This document shows, piece after piece, positions 7,671-15,372 of a DNA stretch of 49,371 bases. The stretch spans positions 1 through 49,371 of the forward strand of contig CAUGTZ010000019.1 in assembly GCA_959602645.1 (NCBI GenBank). The letters run 5' to 3'. Position 1 is the first letter of the stretch. Each line of letters opens with the position of its first letter. This stretch comes from an uncultured Collinsella sp. (GTDB lineage: Bacteria > Actinomycetota > Coriobacteriia > Coriobacteriales > Coriobacteriaceae). The notes under the pieces were generated by a model. That model was not told where the DNA came from. It saw only the letters and a list, made by a program, of their open reading frames with translations, and did no database searches. A program made the position numbers and the translations under genes.

Positions 7671-7684
7671 CTATAGAGCCGCAA

Positions 7685-8518
7685 CTACTCGGGCCAGGCC
7701 AAAGTAGACCCATAGAGCGGCTCCCCCTTGGTGCAGGGGTAGCGACTCAAGTAACACGACGATAGCAAGTCGAAGAAATAAGTCATGGCATATTTCGAAT
7801 AAACGCCGAGTCGGTCAATTCCGTTTCCCGCATTACCAAGACGATATACACGGTCAAAAGACCTCGATTTGTCATCGTTGCTAAACGCAGTAATTAGAAT
7901 CTTCCTGCCCGAACGGCAATCAAGATACTCACGCGCCTGTGACGCAAATAGCCCGGAGACCGATACGAGAATTATCAATGACTGCGAAGCGTCTCCCATG
8001 TTTTTCAATTCCGCGACGTTAGCCCCAGCAACTATGCGAACTATCTTGCCCGCATAAAACATTTCCTGCTGAAATCGTACGAGATTGGCGCTCACATTAT
8101 TGGTACACCAGATTTCAACGTTTTTATGGCCATCAATTTCGTCGGCAAGGTGCTTAATAGCGATATCGGACACGCCGCTTTCAACCTCAGCGAACATCTC
8201 GATCATGCGAACGTCGAGCTCTGCCCTGTACTCCTCGTAGCCAAATTCCTCCTCTCGATGGCTTAAGTCGCTTGGAAAGACTGATTGAGTAAATGATTCT
8301 TTCAAATCGCTAAGAGACTGGTAGCCCAATCGATTGCAGAAACGACGAACAGCGGAACGGGTCACGAATGCATCGCGGGTTATTGCGGCAACATTGATTT
8401 CGCTCGAACGCCTAATGTGAGCGATGAGATATCGAGCGATGGCGGCATCGTTTGACCCAAACTCGCTGTTGATGATGGAGCTAATGCGATTGAGCACATC
8501 GAAGTCATTGATATTCAC
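7685..8518 (-). CDS. MurR/RpiR-family transcriptional regulator (HTH + SIS)
   Basis: 277 aa from a GTG at 8518, which has AGAGGG 5 nt upstream. An in-frame ATG at 8557 would add 13 residues but has no ribosome-binding site. The N-terminal RpiR-type HTH covers about residues 5-75 (FGSNDAAIARYLIAH, then AAITRDAFVTRSAVRRFCNRLGY). The C-terminal SIS sugar-phosphate-binding domain begins at about 110 (VEIWCTNNVSANLVRFQQEMF and LIILVSVSGLFASQAREYL). It is divergent from the glycosidase/PTS genes and so probably their regulator, sensing a phosphosugar. Confidence 0.85.
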   Translation of the reverse strand: MNINDFDVLNRISSIINSEFGSNDAAIARYLIAHIRRSSEINVAAITRDAFVTRSAVRRFCNRLGYQSLSDLKESFTQSVFPSDLSHREEEFGYEEYRAELDVRMIEMFAEVESGVSDIAIKHLADEIDGHKNVEIWCTNNVSANLVRFQQEMFYAGKIVRIVAGANVAELKNMGDASQSLIILVSVSGLFASQAREYLDCRSGRKILITAFSNDDKSRSFDRVYRLGNAGNGIDRLGVYSKYAMTYFFDLLSSCYLSRYPCTKGEPLYGSTLAWPE

Positions 8519-8560
8519 GTGATCCCTCTTTCCGCTCTCCTCGAAATCATAGTTCATTTA

Positions 8561-8598
8561 TTGAATCAAACAGCTTTGGTCGTTCTCCTATGATTCAA
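8561..8598. promoter_or_regulatory. Candidate operator between the regulator and the glycosidase
   Basis: A perfect 8-bp inverted repeat TTGAATCA (8561-8568)/TGATTCAA (8591-8598) with a 22-bp spacer lies in the divergent intergenic region. RpiR regulators bind palindromic sites of this kind near their targets. A TTGACG at 8604-8609 could be a -35 for the glycosidase, but no good -10 was found at the right distance. Confidence 0.5.
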
Positions 8599-8669
8599 AT
8601 CAGTTGACGTCATCTTAATCGTAATTCCGTCACACGTATCCACCGTGTTGAATGATGGAAAGGGGATTC

Positions 8670-10088
8670 ATGGGCAACGTGAACAACATGCCGTTTCTCT
8701 GGGGTTCCGCCACGGCGTCTTATCAGTGCGAGGGTGCCTGGAACGAAGACGGCAAAGGCCTCGGCGAGTGGGATTTCTTTAACCACACAAGCAATAAGAA
8801 CATCAACCATGTTGACGGTGATGTATCTTGCGACTTCTACCATCGCTATGAAGAAGATATCCGCATGATGAAAGAAGGCGGACAAAACACCTATCGCTTC
8901 TCTCTTTCATGGAGTCGAATCATCCCCACGGGTATCGGCGAAGTGAATGAAGAGGGTATCGATTTTTATAATCGAGTCATTGATTGCTGCCTCGAAAATG
9001 GCATAGAGCCCAACGTTACGCTGTTCCATTACGATCTGCCATTCACGCTTGCTTGCAAAGGCGGATGGCTGAACAACGACATGGCAGAGTGGTTCTGCAA
9101 ATACGCCAAGATTTGCTTTGAGCGCTTTGGAGACCGCGTCAAAATCTGGGCTACCGTTAACGAGCCGCATTTCTACAGCTACTGCGTAAACATGTTGGGC
9201 AACTATCCCCCCAATCGATCGCTCGACGTTCAGTCGTACATGCAGTTTCAATACAACCTGATGCGCGCAAGCGCACTCGCAGTCCGAGCATATCGTCAAA
9301 TGGGCTACGACGGCATCATCGGCGCCGTCCACGATGGCGGCGTTGTCGAACTCGACCCGGCAACCGAGCACCCTGATGACGTATTTCGATACGCAGACTT
9401 TTTCGCCAATCGCATGATTCTGGCACCAGCGCTTCAGGGTCAACTGCCGCCAGAAATGGACGAAATCCTTGAAAAACTTGGCGTCTCGCTCTATCGATCC
9501 CCAAATGACGTAGAAGAATTCAGAGACGGTAAAGTCGATTTTATTGGACTCAACGTGTATTGCCGAGAGTATGTAACCGACTGGCACGGTGGAGAGCTTG
9601 CCGTTTCGGCGAACAATAAGGGCGGTTCGAGCAAAAAAGTCGAAGGAAAATGCATTGCGCCCTTGTTTGAAAGCGCCCGCGACAGCAATGTTCCCCGCAA
9701 TAAATGGGGCCGCGAAATACTCCCAAGTTGCATGTATTCAACCATCATGGATGTCCACGAGCGCTATGACGCGCCCCGCATCTTTATTACGGAAAACGGA
9801 CATGGCGCCTATGAGCAACCAGACGCAGACGGAATGATCCACGATGATGACCGCATCGAGCTTCTGGGCCAGTTCATCGAGCACATGATGAGGGCTAAGC
9901 GCGACGGCGCGCGCGTTGAGGGCTACTACCTCTGGTCGACGATGGATCTGTATAGCTGGATCAACGGCTACGAAAAACGATACGGACTTGTCCACATCGA
10001 CTTCGAGAACAATCTGGAGCGCACCCCCAAAAAGAGCTGGTATTGGTACCGAGACCTTATCTCGAAGTATCAGGAGCAGGAAGGTTAG
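8670..10088 (+). CDS. GH1 6-phospho-beta-glycosidase
   Basis: 472 aa. The start is the ATG with AAAGGGG close upstream; two ATGs at 8652/8655 lack one. Family 1 fold with general acid/base Glu165 in TVNEPH and nucleophile Glu375 in ITENGHG. The phosphate-binding triad of PTS-linked GH1 enzymes is present: Ser429, Lys436 and Tyr438 in YSWINGYEKRYG. Trp430 beside the serine is the residue associated with galacto-configured substrates in LacG. The substrate may therefore be a 6-phospho-beta-galactoside rather than, or as well as, a glucoside. It hydrolyses disaccharide phosphate delivered by the downstream EIIBC. Confidence 0.93.
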   Translation: MGNVNNMPFLWGSATASYQCEGAWNEDGKGLGEWDFFNHTSNKNINHVDGDVSCDFYHRYEEDIRMMKEGGQNTYRFSLSWSRIIPTGIGEVNEEGIDFYNRVIDCCLENGIEPNVTLFHYDLPFTLACKGGWLNNDMAEWFCKYAKICFERFGDRVKIWATVNEPHFYSYCVNMLGNYPPNRSLDVQSYMQFQYNLMRASALAVRAYRQMGYDGIIGAVHDGGVVELDPATEHPDDVFRYADFFANRMILAPALQGQLPPEMDEILEKLGVSLYRSPNDVEEFRDGKVDFIGLNVYCREYVTDWHGGELAVSANNKGGSSKKVEGKCIAPLFESARDSNVPRNKWGREILPSCMYSTIMDVHERYDAPRIFITENGHGAYEQPDADGMIHDDDRIELLGQFIEHMMRAKRDGARVEGYYLWSTMDLYSWINGYEKRYGLVHIDFENNLERTPKKSWYWYRDLISKYQEQEG

Positions 10089-10097
10089 GAGAAAGAG

Positions 10098-11498
10098 ATG
10101 AAATATCAGGCAATGTCCGAAACAGTCCTAAAGGCTGTTGGCGGCAAAGAGAACATTACATCGGTAACTCATTGTGCGACGCGCCTTCGCATCGACGCAC
10201 GAGACACCTCGATCATCGATCTCCAGCTCGCCAAATCGGCCGATCAGGCGCTCGGGGCAGTAGTCAGCGGTGGCCAGCTTCAGGTGATCATCGGCCCCAA
10301 CGTCACCGAGGCTTACAACGACTTCCTCGACTTCGCGGGAATCGAAGTCGGCGGCGGCGCGGTTGCCGACGATGCCCAAACCGCCAAGGATCTTGCAGAG
10401 GGTATCAAAAGCGGCAACACTGCCATGAGCCTGGTTGAGAAATTCGGAAATGTCTCCGCACAGGTATTCATGCCCATCGTCCCGGCGCTCATCGTAGGCG
10501 GACTCATTCTTTCGATTAAGAATCTCCTGGTCAATTATTGTGGATTGAGCACCGATAGCGGAACTGCCCAGGTTCTGCTGGCGATCTTCAGTGCCTCATT
10601 TAGCTTCCTGCCCGTTTACCTAGGCTACCAGCTCGCCGCCGTCATGAAGATGCAGCCTATCATGGGCGCGCTGCTGGGCGCAATCATGATTAGCTCGTCT
10701 ATTAGCGGTGCTGAGGGTCTCGACTTTCTTGGCATCCCCATCCCGACGAATGACTACTCGAGCACGGTGGTGCCAATCGTACTGGGCGTTGTGTTCATGT
10801 ACTTTGTTGATCGCGGTCTTCAGAAAATCATCCCGGACGTTACCAAACTGTTCTTGAAGCCGCTACTCACCATGTTCATCGTCGTGCCTGTTGAGCTGAT
10901 TATCCTCGGCCCCGCCGGCAGCATGATGGGCTACGCGCTGAGTGATGCCGTCACGTGGCTCATGGATAACGTGGCATTTATCGCTACTCCAATCCTTGCA
11001 GCCCTTAACCCCTATTTTGTCATGCTCGGTCTTGATAAGGCCTACATCGCAATCGAAGTTACGAGCTTGGCGCAGCTCGGTTGGGCACCCATTATCTTTG
11101 GATTCATCTCGAACCTCTGCATTGGTGGCACGAGCCTCGCCCTGGCAACTGCCATGAAGGGAAACAAAGAGAAGAGGGGTATGGTCACCACGGTTGCCGT
11201 CACCGCACTCTGTGGCGTAACCGAGCCCGCGTTCTACGGTTGCCTCATCGAGCGTCCCCGCCTGCTTGTCGGCACGGCAATCGGCGCGCTCTGCGCTGGA
11301 CTCCCTGCAGGCATCTTTGTTCTGAAAGAGTATGTTGCGGGAGCATGCCCCGGCCTTCTTTCGGCACTCATCTTTATCGCTCCCGATGGGTCCATGGGCA
11401 ACTTCGTGCTGGCATGCGTTGTCGCCATCATCGCCATCGTCGTCTCCTTCATCGCTGCACGCGTGATCATCAAGAAGAACCCCAGCTATATTGAGTAG
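10098..11498 (+). CDS. PTS beta-glucoside-type EIIBC component
   Basis: 466 aa. AGGAG precedes the ATG, 9 nt after the glycosidase stop. The EIIB domain (1-about 80) has phospho-acceptor Cys26 in SVTHCATRLR. The EIIC domain (about 105-460) has around ten hydrophobic segments (FMPIVPALIVGGLILSIKNLL, LLAIFSASFSFLPVYLGYQLA, GVTEPAFYGCLI). The protein ends after EIIC, so the EIIA domain found in BglF/BglP-type proteins is missing and must come from another gene. It imports and phosphorylates a beta-glycoside at the membrane. Confidence 0.92.
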   Translation: MKYQAMSETVLKAVGGKENITSVTHCATRLRIDARDTSIIDLQLAKSADQALGAVVSGGQLQVIIGPNVTEAYNDFLDFAGIEVGGGAVADDAQTAKDLAEGIKSGNTAMSLVEKFGNVSAQVFMPIVPALIVGGLILSIKNLLVNYCGLSTDSGTAQVLLAIFSASFSFLPVYLGYQLAAVMKMQPIMGALLGAIMISSSISGAEGLDFLGIPIPTNDYSSTVVPIVLGVVFMYFVDRGLQKIIPDVTKLFLKPLLTMFIVVPVELIILGPAGSMMGYALSDAVTWLMDNVAFIATPILAALNPYFVMLGLDKAYIAIEVTSLAQLGWAPIIFGFISNLCIGGTSLALATAMKGNKEKRGMVTTVAVTALCGVTEPAFYGCLIERPRLLVGTAIGALCAGLPAGIFVLKEYVAGACPGLLSALIFIAPDGSMGNFVLACVVAIIAIVVSFIAARVIIKKNPSYIE

Positions 11499-11600
11499 AT
11501 GCCCGCTGTTTGCATTGGAGACATCCTCGGCAGACCATTAGCAAGAACCCAAGAAGGTCCTTAGGAGCTCGATTAATCCATTCGGATTCCTGAGGCACAA

Positions 11601-11638
11601 ACGACCCCGATTCCACAATGGAATCGGGGTCGTCGTTT
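11601..11638 (+). terminator. Terminator of the glycosidase-PTS operon
   Basis: A perfect 14-bp stem ACGACCCCGATTCC (11601-11614)/GGAATCGGGGTCGT (11620-11633) with a 5-nt loop is followed by CGTTTCT. Confidence 0.85.
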
Positions 11639-11690
11639 CTAAAGCCGTCGATAGACAATCGGTGTTTACCTTAGCTCCCTATCCAAGTTA

Positions 11691-11757
11691 ATTATCCACG
11701 CTCGTTCTCCGATCGGGAGATTTTTTCTCTCGCGCGTCCAGAAATCCACGCTCGAGC
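11691..11757. repeat. GAGCGTGGAT-family repeat, second locus
   Basis: ATTATCCACGCTCGTTCTCC (11691-11710) runs into a small hairpin TCTCC-GATC-GGGAGA and a T run. It is followed by a second partial copy AATCCACGCTCGAG (11743-11756) in the same direction. The motif matches 7640-7652 and the arms at 24638-24701. Confidence 0.75.
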
Positions 11758-11789
11758 AGGACATCCAGGTCCGTACCCGCCCTTGTCTC

Positions 11790-11916
11790 GATCTGTAACG
11801 GCAAGAGGCCTATTCCGCTTCTACATGTTACAGATCAAGATATTCCTAAAACACCCTAAGTTTCATCTCAATCTGTAACAGTTAGATGCCAAATATCGGT
11901 CTTGGTGTTACAGATT
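11790..11916. repeat. Two tandem 47-bp palindromic units (CTGTAAC/GTTACAG)
   Basis: Unit 1 has arms GATCTGTAAC (11790-11799) and GTTACAGATC (11827-11836). Unit 2 has arms AATCTGTAAC (11870-11879) and GTTACAGATT (11907-11916). Both have perfect 10-bp arms and exactly 27-bp interiors, which share AGANGCC and a later TCT. The units start 80 bp apart. Confidence 0.85.
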
Positions 11917-12029
11917 TAGACAAACTGGAGGACGAGACAAACCAAAAACGGGATGGGCGCTAACCCGATGGCGCACCACCTAAATAGAAACGGGCCCTGT
12001 CCCACAAGGAACAAAGCCCGAAACTCTCA

Positions 12030-12104
12030 TGGAGCCAGTGACAGGAATCGAACCTGCAACCCACTGATTACAAATCAGTTGCGCTACCGTTGCGCCACAC
12101 TGGC
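12030..12104 (-). tRNA. tRNA-Thr (TGT)
   Basis: Acceptor GCCAGTG (12104 side) pairs with CACTGGC, followed by discriminator T and an encoded CCA (12030-12032). The anticodon is TGT in TGATTTGTAATCA. It is a single-gene unit between the PTS operon and the HipA-like gene. Confidence 0.95.
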
Positions 12105-12188
12105 ACACTTGGCGCTTTCGCGCGAAGCCTGTTTAGAATAAAGGAATTGCGGGCGAGGCGCAACAGGCCCTTTGACCGACCACATCTC

Positions 12189-12250
12189 AAAACTATTCGT
12201 CAGAACGAATAGTTTTTATTACAATGAAGAAGATAAAACTATTCGTTCTG
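12189..12250. promoter_or_regulatory. Triple-half-site operator and -10 of the HipA-like gene
   Basis: AAAACTATTCG occurs three times: forward at 12189-12199, inverted at 12206-12216 and forward at 12235-12245. The last two belong to a perfect 16-bp inverted repeat, CAGAACGAATAGTTTT (12201-12216) with AAAACTATTCGTTCTG (12235-12250), 18-bp spacer. A TACAAT -10-like hexamer (12220-12225) sits inside that spacer. The repeat lies directly upstream of the better-supported start codon (12266), the layout of an autorepressor site. Confidence 0.75.
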
Positions 12251-12265
12251 GCGAAGGGTTTCGCG

Positions 12266-13606
12266 ATGTTGACCACGAAGGAAGCTGCAGAGCTACTCGA
12301 CATCACCCCGCGCAGGGTGCAAGAGCTCATAAAAAACGGAGCACTTGAGGCACGCAAGGCTTCTGGTGTATGGCTCATCGACAAAGACAGCGTCAACGCA
12401 CGACTCCGCTCCGTGACCAAAACGGGGGGACGCCCCCGTCGAGGCCATGGAAAAAGCGAGATTACGTTTACCCTCATGAACCGCACGCACGAAGTCGTCC
12501 AGCTGGTCTACAGCACATCGCGAAAAGACTTTACCCACATCGGTGCCGACATCGATTACGCCCACGCCCCTATTGGAGTACTTGGCCCCAATAGTCCCGT
12601 GTCGCTCGACTCCTTCCGCATCTGGTGGCGCGGCCGCGGTATCCCGCTCGCACGCATTGGGCTAGCCTCCCTGCTTGCAGAAGCCGCAGTCGATGTTCCC
12701 GATGAACTCGTACAGCGAAATCTTGGCCTCTCCTTATCCGACCAGTATTGGATTAGACCCCAAGGCTCCGGTCTCGCGTGGGAAGATATCAATTTCTTCA
12801 ATAATGCTTTTGATGACGTCTCGCTAACCATTGCACCCTTCGCCCCGGAGGGTAAGGCAGCTGCCGCAAAGCCCGATAACACGTCGGACGGCAATCTTCA
12901 AAAGTACTGGACATGCGAGGGCGGGCGCCGAATTCTGCATAAGGCAGGAGCACACCTGAACCAGGAACCTTATAACGAGCTGGTGGCGACCGCGCTCCAC
13001 CGTCGCATCCTAAACGCCTGCGATTATGTGCCTTACTCGCTCGAGGGCACGGGCACTTCCGCCCTGAGCATATGCGATGTCTTCTTAACTGATGAAGAAG
13101 AGTATGTCCCCGCGTTCTATGTAAACCAGCATGCAAATGCAGACGAGCGACTAACCGATTACGAACGGTATGTAGCAAACTGCGAGGAGCTCGGGGTAAC
13201 AGGCGTCAAGGATGCCCTTGACCGCATGATCGTGTGCGACGACATCATCGCCAACTACGATCGCCATTGGCGCAACTTTGGCCTCGTGCGAAACGTCAAC
13301 TCACTGGTCTGCAGGCCAGCCCCCATCTTCGATTCGGGCTCATCACTCTGGTGCAACATATCACTAGAGGAGCTTAGGGCGGGAAAGCACAGTTTTACCA
13401 GCGCACAATTTCATTCAAGTCCCGCAAAGCAAATGTTGCTCGTCGAGGATATGAGCTGGTTTGACGGCAACAAACTCGAGGGCTTTGTCGACGAGGCGAT
13501 CGAGATTCTGTCTAAAAACGATGCCCTAGCAGCGAGACTGCCTTATCTAAAAGAGGCGCTAACGTGGCGCCTCGAAAGAACGATCGACATCGCTGAATGG
13601 AGTTAG
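12266..13606 (+). CDS. HipA-like serine/threonine kinase with fused N-terminal helix-turn-helix
   Basis: 446 aa from the ATG at 12266 (GAAGG 8 nt upstream). An in-frame ATG at 12224 lies inside the operator and has no ribosome-binding site. Residues 1-45 form an excisionase/MerR-type HTH (LTTKEAAELLDITPRRVQEL). The rest follows the HipA-like plan: a WWRGRGIP and GLSLSDQYW region, a glycine-turn TSDGNLQKYW (about 206-215), a likely ATP lysine K226 in RRILHKA, catalytic Asp332 and Asn337 in NYDRHWRNFG, and metal-binding Asp356 in PIFDSGSSLW. All catalytic positions look intact. No separate HipB-like gene is adjacent; the fused HTH probably does that job. Target unknown. Confidence 0.85.
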   Translation: MLTTKEAAELLDITPRRVQELIKNGALEARKASGVWLIDKDSVNARLRSVTKTGGRPRRGHGKSEITFTLMNRTHEVVQLVYSTSRKDFTHIGADIDYAHAPIGVLGPNSPVSLDSFRIWWRGRGIPLARIGLASLLAEAAVDVPDELVQRNLGLSLSDQYWIRPQGSGLAWEDINFFNNAFDDVSLTIAPFAPEGKAAAAKPDNTSDGNLQKYWTCEGGRRILHKAGAHLNQEPYNELVATALHRRILNACDYVPYSLEGTGTSALSICDVFLTDEEEYVPAFYVNQHANADERLTDYERYVANCEELGVTGVKDALDRMIVCDDIIANYDRHWRNFGLVRNVNSLVCRPAPIFDSGSSLWCNISLEELRAGKHSFTSAQFHSSPAKQMLLVEDMSWFDGNKLEGFVDEAIEILSKNDALAARLPYLKEALTWRLERTIDIAEWS

Positions 13607-13633
13607 CGAGGCAGCATTGCCCCGCCAACTCCC

Positions 13634-14311
13634 CTACCTCCCGCGCAGGGCCTTGAGTTTGGCCAGCGCCTCGGGGCTCAGGCGACTGCCCAGAGTCATC
13701 TTGATCTGCGGAGCTTCCTCTGCCTCGTGAACGTCGTTATCGATCTGCTTGATCTCGTCCACCAGCATGCGGCTCGAGATGCGCGTGACACCCTTGCCCA
13801 TGACGACGGCTTGAATTGTGCCATCACTCGATACCACGGAGCACGCGCGGCCCTCCTCACGTGCCTCGATGCAGAGCTTCTGCACCACGGTGTCGGCAGA
13901 GACGCCCGTCGGCGAAAACTCGATGCGCACGCCGCGGGCCGGCAGGTTGGGACGCTCGCTGGAGATATTGCCCGCGCCGTCGAACACGATCACGGCCTCG
14001 TAGCGGCCCTGGGCAAACGCCGCAACATCGTTGATGAGCGCGGTGCGCGCCATATCGTGAACGTCGCTGGAATACGGATCATCGGAATGGTCGTACACGA
14101 GCTTTTCGTAGCGCGGCGTGCAGTGAATCACGTTGTAGCCGTCGACCACCAGCAGCTCGGGCTTATTGGAGTGCACCGTCGAGACTGGGTCGGCGATGGC
14201 CTGCGCAAACGCATTGCCGCCCACGCCATAGGTCGCGGCCGAAACAATCGGCTTGGCCGAGCCCTCGCCAAAGCGCTTGGCCTTGGACTTGGCGCGGTTC
14301 TTCTTGGACAT
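13634..14311 (-). CDS. NYN-domain ribonuclease, YacP/Rae1-like
   Basis: 225 aa. A basic N-terminal tail precedes the NYN/PIN-like core: LLVVDGYNVIHC (about 53-64), then RYEAVIVFDGAG, GVRIEFSPTGVSADTVVQKL and CSVVSSDGTIQ. These supply the acidic residues of the active site. Bacillus Rae1 (YacP) cuts mRNA in the ribosomal A site, and the preceding rlmB matches the Bacillus gene order. Its GGAGGAG site lies within the last codons of rlmB, 3 nt apart. It is the last gene of the operon. Confidence 0.9.
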   Translation of the reverse strand: MSKKNRAKSKAKRFGEGSAKPIVSAATYGVGGNAFAQAIADPVSTVHSNKPELLVVDGYNVIHCTPRYEKLVYDHSDDPYSSDVHDMARTALINDVAAFAQGRYEAVIVFDGAGNISSERPNLPARGVRIEFSPTGVSADTVVQKLCIEAREEGRACSVVSSDGTIQAVVMGKGVTRISSRMLVDEIKQIDNDVHEAEEAPQIKMTLGSRLSPEALAKLKALRGR

Positions 14312-14314
14312 GCG

Positions 14315-15229
14315 CTACTCCTCCCCCATGAGCTCGCCGGCGTTGCGGCGCAGCCACTCAAAGCACAGCGCCGTGGTTGCCTGGGCAACGTTGAGACTCT
14401 CGGTCATGCCGCGCTGGGGAAGCTTGGTCAAAAAGTCGCATTTCTCGAGCACCAGGCGCGAGATGCCGTCGCCCTCGGAGCCCATGACGAGCGCCACGCG
14501 GCCCTCGAAGGGAGCATCCCAGCAGCTGCCCTCGGCGTGCTCGGAAGCACCGCCCACCCAAAAGCCAGCGGCCTTGAGGTCGTCAAGCGCTCGGGCAATG
14601 TTGGGAACCTGCGCGATGGGCAGGTGCATGACAGCACCGGCGGAAGTCTTGTAGCTGCCCACAGTCACGCCGGCGGCACGCTTGTTGGCGATGATGACGC
14701 CCGCGGCGCCCACGACCTCGGCGGAGCGCACGATGGCGCCAAAGTTACCGTCGTCGGTCACATGGTCGAGCACCACGACAAGCGCCGGGCCCTCGCCTGC
14801 GCGGTCGAGGATGTCGGCGACATCGGCGTAAGGGAAGTTGCCCACCTCGAGCGCAATGCCCTGGTGAGCGCCATGGCTCGACAGCGCATCGAGCTGCGCG
14901 CGCGGCACATACTTAATGCGGACGCCCGTGGCGTTGAGGTCATCGACCAGGCGCGACAGAGCGGCATCGCGCTCCCCGCCCTCGGCGATGAGCGCGCACT
15001 TGATGGGAAAACCGGTGCGCAGCGCCTCGGCGGCAGCACGACGACCTTCGATAAACTCGCCCTTGGGAACCTGGATAGCGTCGCGGTTACGATCGCGTTG
15101 CGGACGTGCGGCCTGGGCGCGATCGCGCTGGCCCTTGGGAGCGGCAGCGCGGTCGTTGCGGCGAATCGGACGCGAGCCAGAAGCAGTCTGCTTGCCGCCA
15201 CGAGGCGCACGCTTGCGATTGTCGGCCAT
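14315..15229 (-). CDS. rlmB: 23S rRNA 2'-O-methyltransferase RlmB (SpoU/TrmH family)
   Basis: 304 aa. A basic, low-complexity N-terminus (1-50, Arg/Lys/Gln-rich) is followed by the substrate-binding domain (KGEFIEGRRAAAEAL) and the SPOUT knot: LDHVTDDGNFGAIVRSAEVVGA, VALVMGSEGDGISRLV and LPQRGMTESLNVAQATTALCFEWLR. It would modify G2251-equivalent RNA using SAM. AAGGAGG precedes the ATG. Confidence 0.94.
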   Translation of the reverse strand: MADNRKRAPRGGKQTASGSRPIRRNDRAAAPKGQRDRAQAARPQRDRNRDAIQVPKGEFIEGRRAAAEALRTGFPIKCALIAEGGERDAALSRLVDDLNATGVRIKYVPRAQLDALSSHGAHQGIALEVGNFPYADVADILDRAGEGPALVVVLDHVTDDGNFGAIVRSAEVVGAAGVIIANKRAAGVTVGSYKTSAGAVMHLPIAQVPNIARALDDLKAAGFWVGGASEHAEGSCWDAPFEGRVALVMGSEGDGISRLVLEKCDFLTKLPQRGMTESLNVAQATTALCFEWLRRNAGELMGEE

Positions 15230-15372
15230 AAAACGGCCTCCTTAAATAGATAACGAACAAGAATCGACCGTCCGAGCCACGGCACCTTGCCTTTCAATCG
15301 TCGGGCATGACCACCAGGTCTATGCCCTCCTCTTTCAAGGCAATCTGCCGCACCTCGAACGGTCGACAAATA

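Larger units (their letters stand above)
7254..7684. other. 431-bp gene-free region: tuf operon promoter plus palindromic repeats
   Basis: From left to right it holds the strong minus-strand promoter (7316-7345) and a 7-bp inverted repeat TAGATAC/GTATCTA (7356-7362/7375-7381) just upstream of it. Next is an imperfect palindrome around GTGACA/TGTCAC (7445-7474), with nested TTCCC/GGGAA. A repeat cluster follows (7561-7670). A 60-codon open frame at 7402-7584 has no ribosome-binding site or recognisable features and is not called. Confidence 0.6.
11499..12029. other. 531-bp gene-free, repeat-rich region
   Basis: It contains the PTS operon terminator, one GAGCGTGGAT-family repeat, two tandem 47-bp CTGTAAC palindromes, and a weak hairpin CGGGC/GCCCG (11991-11995/12016-12020). 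On the minus strand that hairpin is followed by TTTCTATTT and could end the tRNA-Thr transcript. No credible coding frame is visible. Confidence 0.7.

Noticed and set aside
12105..13606. The HipA-like gene as part of a two-gene hipBA operon
   Set aside because: No small HTH gene lies immediately upstream or downstream; the upstream neighbour is tRNA-Thr and the downstream gene is convergent yacP.
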